A stretch of DNA of 64,000 nt from JBEKCD01 sp050015055 (GTDB lineage Archaea > Thermoproteota > Bathyarchaeia > Bathyarchaeales > Bathycorpusculaceae). Shown here one piece after another: positions 60,933 through 64,000 of this stretch. The position numbers and the translations under genes were made by a program. The DNA lies in NCBI GenBank assembly GCA_050015055.1, contig JBEKCD010000002.1, positions 1-64,000 of the forward strand, read 5' to 3'. Each line of letters opens with the position of its first letter. Positions within the stretch are counted from its first letter, which is position 1. The notes under the pieces are model-generated. The model had not been told where the DNA came from. It saw only the letters and a list, made by a program, of their open reading frames with translations, and searched no databases.

Positions 60933-62250
60933 GGCTGTGAAGGCGAGAGCACGGGAAAAACTGGACCTGCTCGTTGTAAACGCCGATGAGCTTGTTACGC
61001 TTTCCGGTGAGGCTCAGAAGCCGCGCACGGGAAAGCAGATGCGGGAGCTTGGAATAATACGCGACGGAGGCTTGGCCGTCAAGGATGGAAGAATCGTCGC
61101 CGTGGGAAAAACCCCGGACATCACGAAGGCTTTCAAGGCCGAAAACGTCGTGAGCGCAAACGGGAAAATCGTTCTTCCTGGCTTCGTTGACCCTCACACG
61201 CACCTTGTATTTGCCGGTTCACGGGAAGACGAGTTTCAGATGCGAATGGCAGGTGCCTCTTACATGGAAATCCTCAAGGCCGGCGGCGGCATTCTGAAGA
61301 CGGTTAGGGAAACCAGAAAGGCGAGCTTTGAGAAACTCGTCGAACATGCCACTGAAACCTTGGACGCAATGTTGGAGCATGGAACGACGACTGTTGAAGC
61401 CAAGAGCGGCTACGGTCTGACGACGAAAGACGAGCTGAAGATGTTAGAGGTTGTTAAACGTTTGAATCAGCTGCACAGCGTGGACATCGTTCCAACCTTT
61501 CTCGGGGCACATGCCATCCCCCCAGAATTCGGCAACAACGTGCAGGGCTACGTTAACTTGGTCACCGAGGAGATGATCCCCAGAGTGACCGAGAAGGGGC
61601 TGGCAGAGTTCTGCGACGTCTTCTGCGAGAAAGGAGTGTTCAGCCTTGAACAGACTAGGCGCATCCTGACCATAGGCAAGAACTCAGGCCTGAAGCCCAA
61701 GGTTCACGCAGATGAAATGAGCCGCCTAGGAGGGGCAGAACTCGCAGCAGACATCGGAGCGGTTTCTGCAGATCACCTGCTCTTCTCCTCTGAGGAAGGC
61801 ATCAAGGCAATGGCTGAAAAAGGCGTTGCAGCCATTCTGCTGCCTGCAGCAGCTTTCAGCCTAATGACCAACCGATACGCAGATGCCCGCGGAATGATCG
61901 ACTGCGGGGTCCCAGTAGCATTGGGCACGGACTTCAACCCAAACTGTTGGGTTGAAAATCAGCAGCTGGTCATAGGGCTTGCCTGTCACTTCATGAAAAT
62001 GACACCTGCTGAAGCTATTACGGCCACTACGATTAACGCTGCATATGCTGTGAGCCGAGCAAACGAGGTCGGCAGCTTGGAAGTGGGAAAGAAGGCTGAT
62101 GTCATCATCCTAGACGTACCTAGCCACAAGTTTCTCGGCTATCGATTCGGTGTTAACTTGGTTGACAAGGTGATTAAGAACGGGAGAATCGTGGTTGACA
62201 AAGAGGCAAGTCGCAGCGAGTTTCGGCTTCTGGAAAAACAGAAAATGTAA
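60901..62250 (+). CDS. hutI: Imidazolonepropionase
   Basis: Up to 449 residues; TTG 60925 (overlapping the ftcD stop by 8 bases) is an equally likely start. An amidohydrolase barrel with the metal site DPHTHLVFAG, substrate loop YMEILKAGGGILKTV, TTVEAKSGYGL, HADE (about residue 275) and GTDFNPN. It opens the ring of imidazolone propionate to formiminoglutamate, the third step of histidine degradation, supplying the substrate for ftcD. Confidence 0.93.
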   Translation: MPSKKAVCLSRAVKARAREKLDLLVVNADELVTLSGEAQKPRTGKQMRELGIIRDGGLAVKDGRIVAVGKTPDITKAFKAENVVSANGKIVLPGFVDPHTHLVFAGSREDEFQMRMAGASYMEILKAGGGILKTVRETRKASFEKLVEHATETLDAMLEHGTTTVEAKSGYGLTTKDELKMLEVVKRLNQLHSVDIVPTFLGAHAIPPEFGNNVQGYVNLVTEEMIPRVTEKGLAEFCDVFCEKGVFSLEQTRRILTIGKNSGLKPKVHADEMSRLGGAELAADIGAVSADHLLFSSEEGIKAMAEKGVAAILLPAAAFSLMTNRYADARGMIDCGVPVALGTDFNPNCWVENQQLVIGLACHFMKMTPAEAITATTINAAYAVSRANEVGSLEVGKKADVIILDVPSHKFLGYRFGVNLVDKVIKNGRIVVDKEASRSEFRLLEKQKM

Positions 62251-62344
62251 ACGCGCCATCGAACTATATCCTCAAACAGGTTGGAAACGATTTTGGGCAA
62301 AGAATTAAAGTGCGCCACCAGTTCTTGGTTCGTGGTGAACCCCA

Positions 62345-64000
62345 TTGGTTGAGCTAAGGAAGCCCGTCCACTGCTTGACCGGACAAGAACTACACTGCAG
62401 GAACTGGCAGATTGAAGGCATTCTGCGCATGCTCTGCAATGTTGTTGACCCGGAAGTGGCCAAGGATCCTGAAAGACTCATTGTCTATGGAGGAACTGGA
62501 AAAGCTTGTCGGAACTGGGAGTGTTTTGACCGCGTGGTCGAAACGCTCACGGAACTAGAGCCCGACGAAACCATGCTGATTCAAAGCGGAAAACCCGTCG
62601 CCGTTTTCAAGACGCACACATGGGCTCCCAGAGCCTTGATAGTCAATTCAATGCTCGTGCCGAAGTGGGCCACTTGGGACTACTTCTACGAGTTAGAGCA
62701 GAAAGGCTTGATTATGTACGGGCAGATGACGGCTGGATCCTGGGCGTACATTGGAACACAGGGGATTCTGCAGGGCACGTACGAAACGATGGCCGCCGTT
62801 GCAAAAGAGCACTTTGGCGGGAACCTGAAGGGAAGACTCGTCTTGACTGCAGGTCTCGGTGAAATGGGAGGTGCCCAACCTCTGGCTGTAACGATGAACG
62901 AAGGCGTCGCTTTGGTTGTGGAGGTTGACAAGCGAGCTATTGACCGCAGGATTAGACACAAGTATCTGGAAACATGGACCGACAGCTTGGACGAAGCTGT
63001 TAAATTGGCTCGCCAAGCAAAACGTGAGCGCATCCCTAGAAGCATAGGTTTACTCGGCAACGCTGCAGAAGTACACCCCGAACTTCTCAGACGAGGCATA
63101 ATCCCCGATGTCCTAACCGATCAGACCAGCGCGCACGACCCTCTGAACGGTTACTACCCAGCAGGCCTGAGCAAAGAAGAGGCGGACGAACTGAGAAAGA
63201 GTGACCCGAAAGATTACTGCAGACGAGCCAACGAAAGCATGCGTCTGCACGTCGAAACCATGGTAAAGATGATGCAGAAAGGCGCTATAACGTTTGATTA
63301 CGGAAACAACCTGCGAGAACAGGCTAGCCGAGCAGGCTTCAAGGAGGCATTTGCATTCCCAGGCTTCGTGCAGCGATACATCAGACCGATGTTCTGCGAA
63401 GGGAAGGGACCCTTTCGCTGGACGTCGCTCGTGGGCAACGAGAACGACATTTACACGCTGGACGACGTGCTTCTGAAGGATTTTGCTTATAACAAGGAAC
63501 TGTGCCGCTGGATAATGAAGGCCAGGGAGCAGGTGAAGTTCCAAGGCTTGCCTGCGAGAGTCTGCTGGCTTGGCTTCGGCGAAAGGGCAAGATTTGGAAA
63601 AACCATAAACAGCATGGTTGCCGACGGCAGCCTTTCTGGACCAGTTTGGATAGGCAGAGACCACTTGGACGGTGGAAGCGTTGCATCACCGAACCGCGAG
63701 ACCGAAGGCATGAAAGATGGAAGCGACGCGATTGCCGATTGGCCCATACTCAACGCTCTAATAAACGCTGTTGGAGGAGCAACATGGGTCAGCGTGCACC
63801 ACGGCGGCGGCGTCGGCATAGGCTACAGCATCCACGCTGGAATGTGCCTAGTGGCTGACGGAACCGAAGAAATGGAACATCGAATAGTGACGGTGCTGAC
63901 GACAGACCCGGGAATGGCCATAGTCAGACACGCAGACGCTGGCTACGAGAAGGCTCAGAGAATTGCAAAAGAGAAAAACGTTAAGATGCCAATGCTGAAA
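62345..64000 (+). CDS. hutU: Urocanate hydratase, 3' end just cut by the window
   Basis: 552 codons are visible, starting at TTG 62345 with GGTGA at 62334-62338 as ribosome-binding site; an in-frame stop lies just before. Motifs are VYGGTGKACRNWECFD, PKWATWDYF, YGQMTAGSWAYIGTQGI (NAD site region), TAGLGEMGGAQP, and LTDQTSAHDPLNGYYP with the conserved histidine region. The last residues (KMPMLK) are where urocanases usually end, so almost nothing is missing. It converts urocanate to imidazolone propionate. Confidence 0.92.
   Translation, partial: MVELRKPVHCLTGQELHCRNWQIEGILRMLCNVVDPEVAKDPERLIVYGGTGKACRNWECFDRVVETLTELEPDETMLIQSGKPVAVFKTHTWAPRALIVNSMLVPKWATWDYFYELEQKGLIMYGQMTAGSWAYIGTQGILQGTYETMAAVAKEHFGGNLKGRLVLTAGLGEMGGAQPLAVTMNEGVALVVEVDKRAIDRRIRHKYLETWTDSLDEAVKLARQAKRERIPRSIGLLGNAAEVHPELLRRGIIPDVLTDQTSAHDPLNGYYPAGLSKEEADELRKSDPKDYCRRANESMRLHVETMVKMMQKGAITFDYGNNLREQASRAGFKEAFAFPGFVQRYIRPMFCEGKGPFRWTSLVGNENDIYTLDDVLLKDFAYNKELCRWIMKAREQVKFQGLPARVCWLGFGERARFGKTINSMVADGSLSGPVWIGRDHLDGGSVASPNRETEGMKDGSDAIADWPILNALINAVGGATWVSVHHGGGVGIGYSIHAGMCLVADGTEEMEHRIVTVLTTDPGMAIVRHADAGYEKAQRIAKEKNVKMPMLK

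Overview
The window reads as a chromosomal segment of an archaeon, most likely a member of the TACK/Bathyarchaeia-type lineages (inference from gene content, no search was run). Archaeal markers are aIF1A, prefoldin beta with a DUF3194-type neighbour, CDP-archaeol synthase, AglB oligosaccharyltransferase, RadB, a family B DNA polymerase, a Grc3/Clp1-like kinase, archaeal type IV pilus genes, a TackOD1-like protein, DUF996, and TATA-box promoters with leaderless or short-leader starts. Both ends are cut: a surface-type protein tail at the left and a nearly complete urocanase at the right.

Layout. 0-7.4 kb is accessory: tiny zinc-ribbon genes, an RHH regulator, an ArsR-type operon, broken gene pieces and many GCGCGC palindromes. 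7.4-16.9 kb is a dense rightward block: prefoldin beta, DUF3194, a DHH phosphoesterase, an ECF transporter energising module (two ATPases and EcfT), a nucleotidyltransferase, and a type IV pilus operon (ATPase, two membrane platform proteins, pilin). 17-23 kb holds a TackOD1-like protein, a membrane protein, an endonuclease IV-like TIM barrel and two tandem moeA genes. 23-34.3 kb is a second accessory zone with membrane proteins, an AN1 zinc-finger site-2 protease, a hybrid sensor kinase, two methyltransferases, MITE-like repeats and at least four decayed tails of a tyrosine recombinase. 34.3-46.6 kb returns to core genes: aIF1A, agmatinase, a NOL1/NOP2/Sun RNA methyltransferase, DNA polymerase B, QueT, a GlcNAc-1-P transferase with AglB, and GcvT. 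47.5-59.6 kb carries topoisomerase I, CarS, radB, an RNase H-like protein, a Grc3-like kinase, a frameshifted Rad3-type helicase, endonuclease III, a UbiD decarboxylase with its small partner, a CBS protein and Sua5. 60-64 kb is a histidine-utilisation operon (ftcD, hutI, hutU).

Three repeat systems cut across this layout. First, a 166-167 bp MITE-like element with 26 bp terminal inverted repeats and a conserved inner stem occurs three times, with a longer 187 bp relative. Second, its GCGCGC ends recur as solo palindromes next to gene breakpoints, including four integrase tails and one methyltransferase-integrase fusion. Third, iteron-like arrays of TTACA or TTACC triplets with fixed 12/13 bp spacing and an 87-89 bp period lie about 200-240 bp upstream of agmatinase, DNA polymerase B, topoisomerase I and the hut operon. 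These arrays are the strongest candidate for an undescribed system here. A second candidate is a structured leader that could hide the Shine-Dalgarno sequence of queT.
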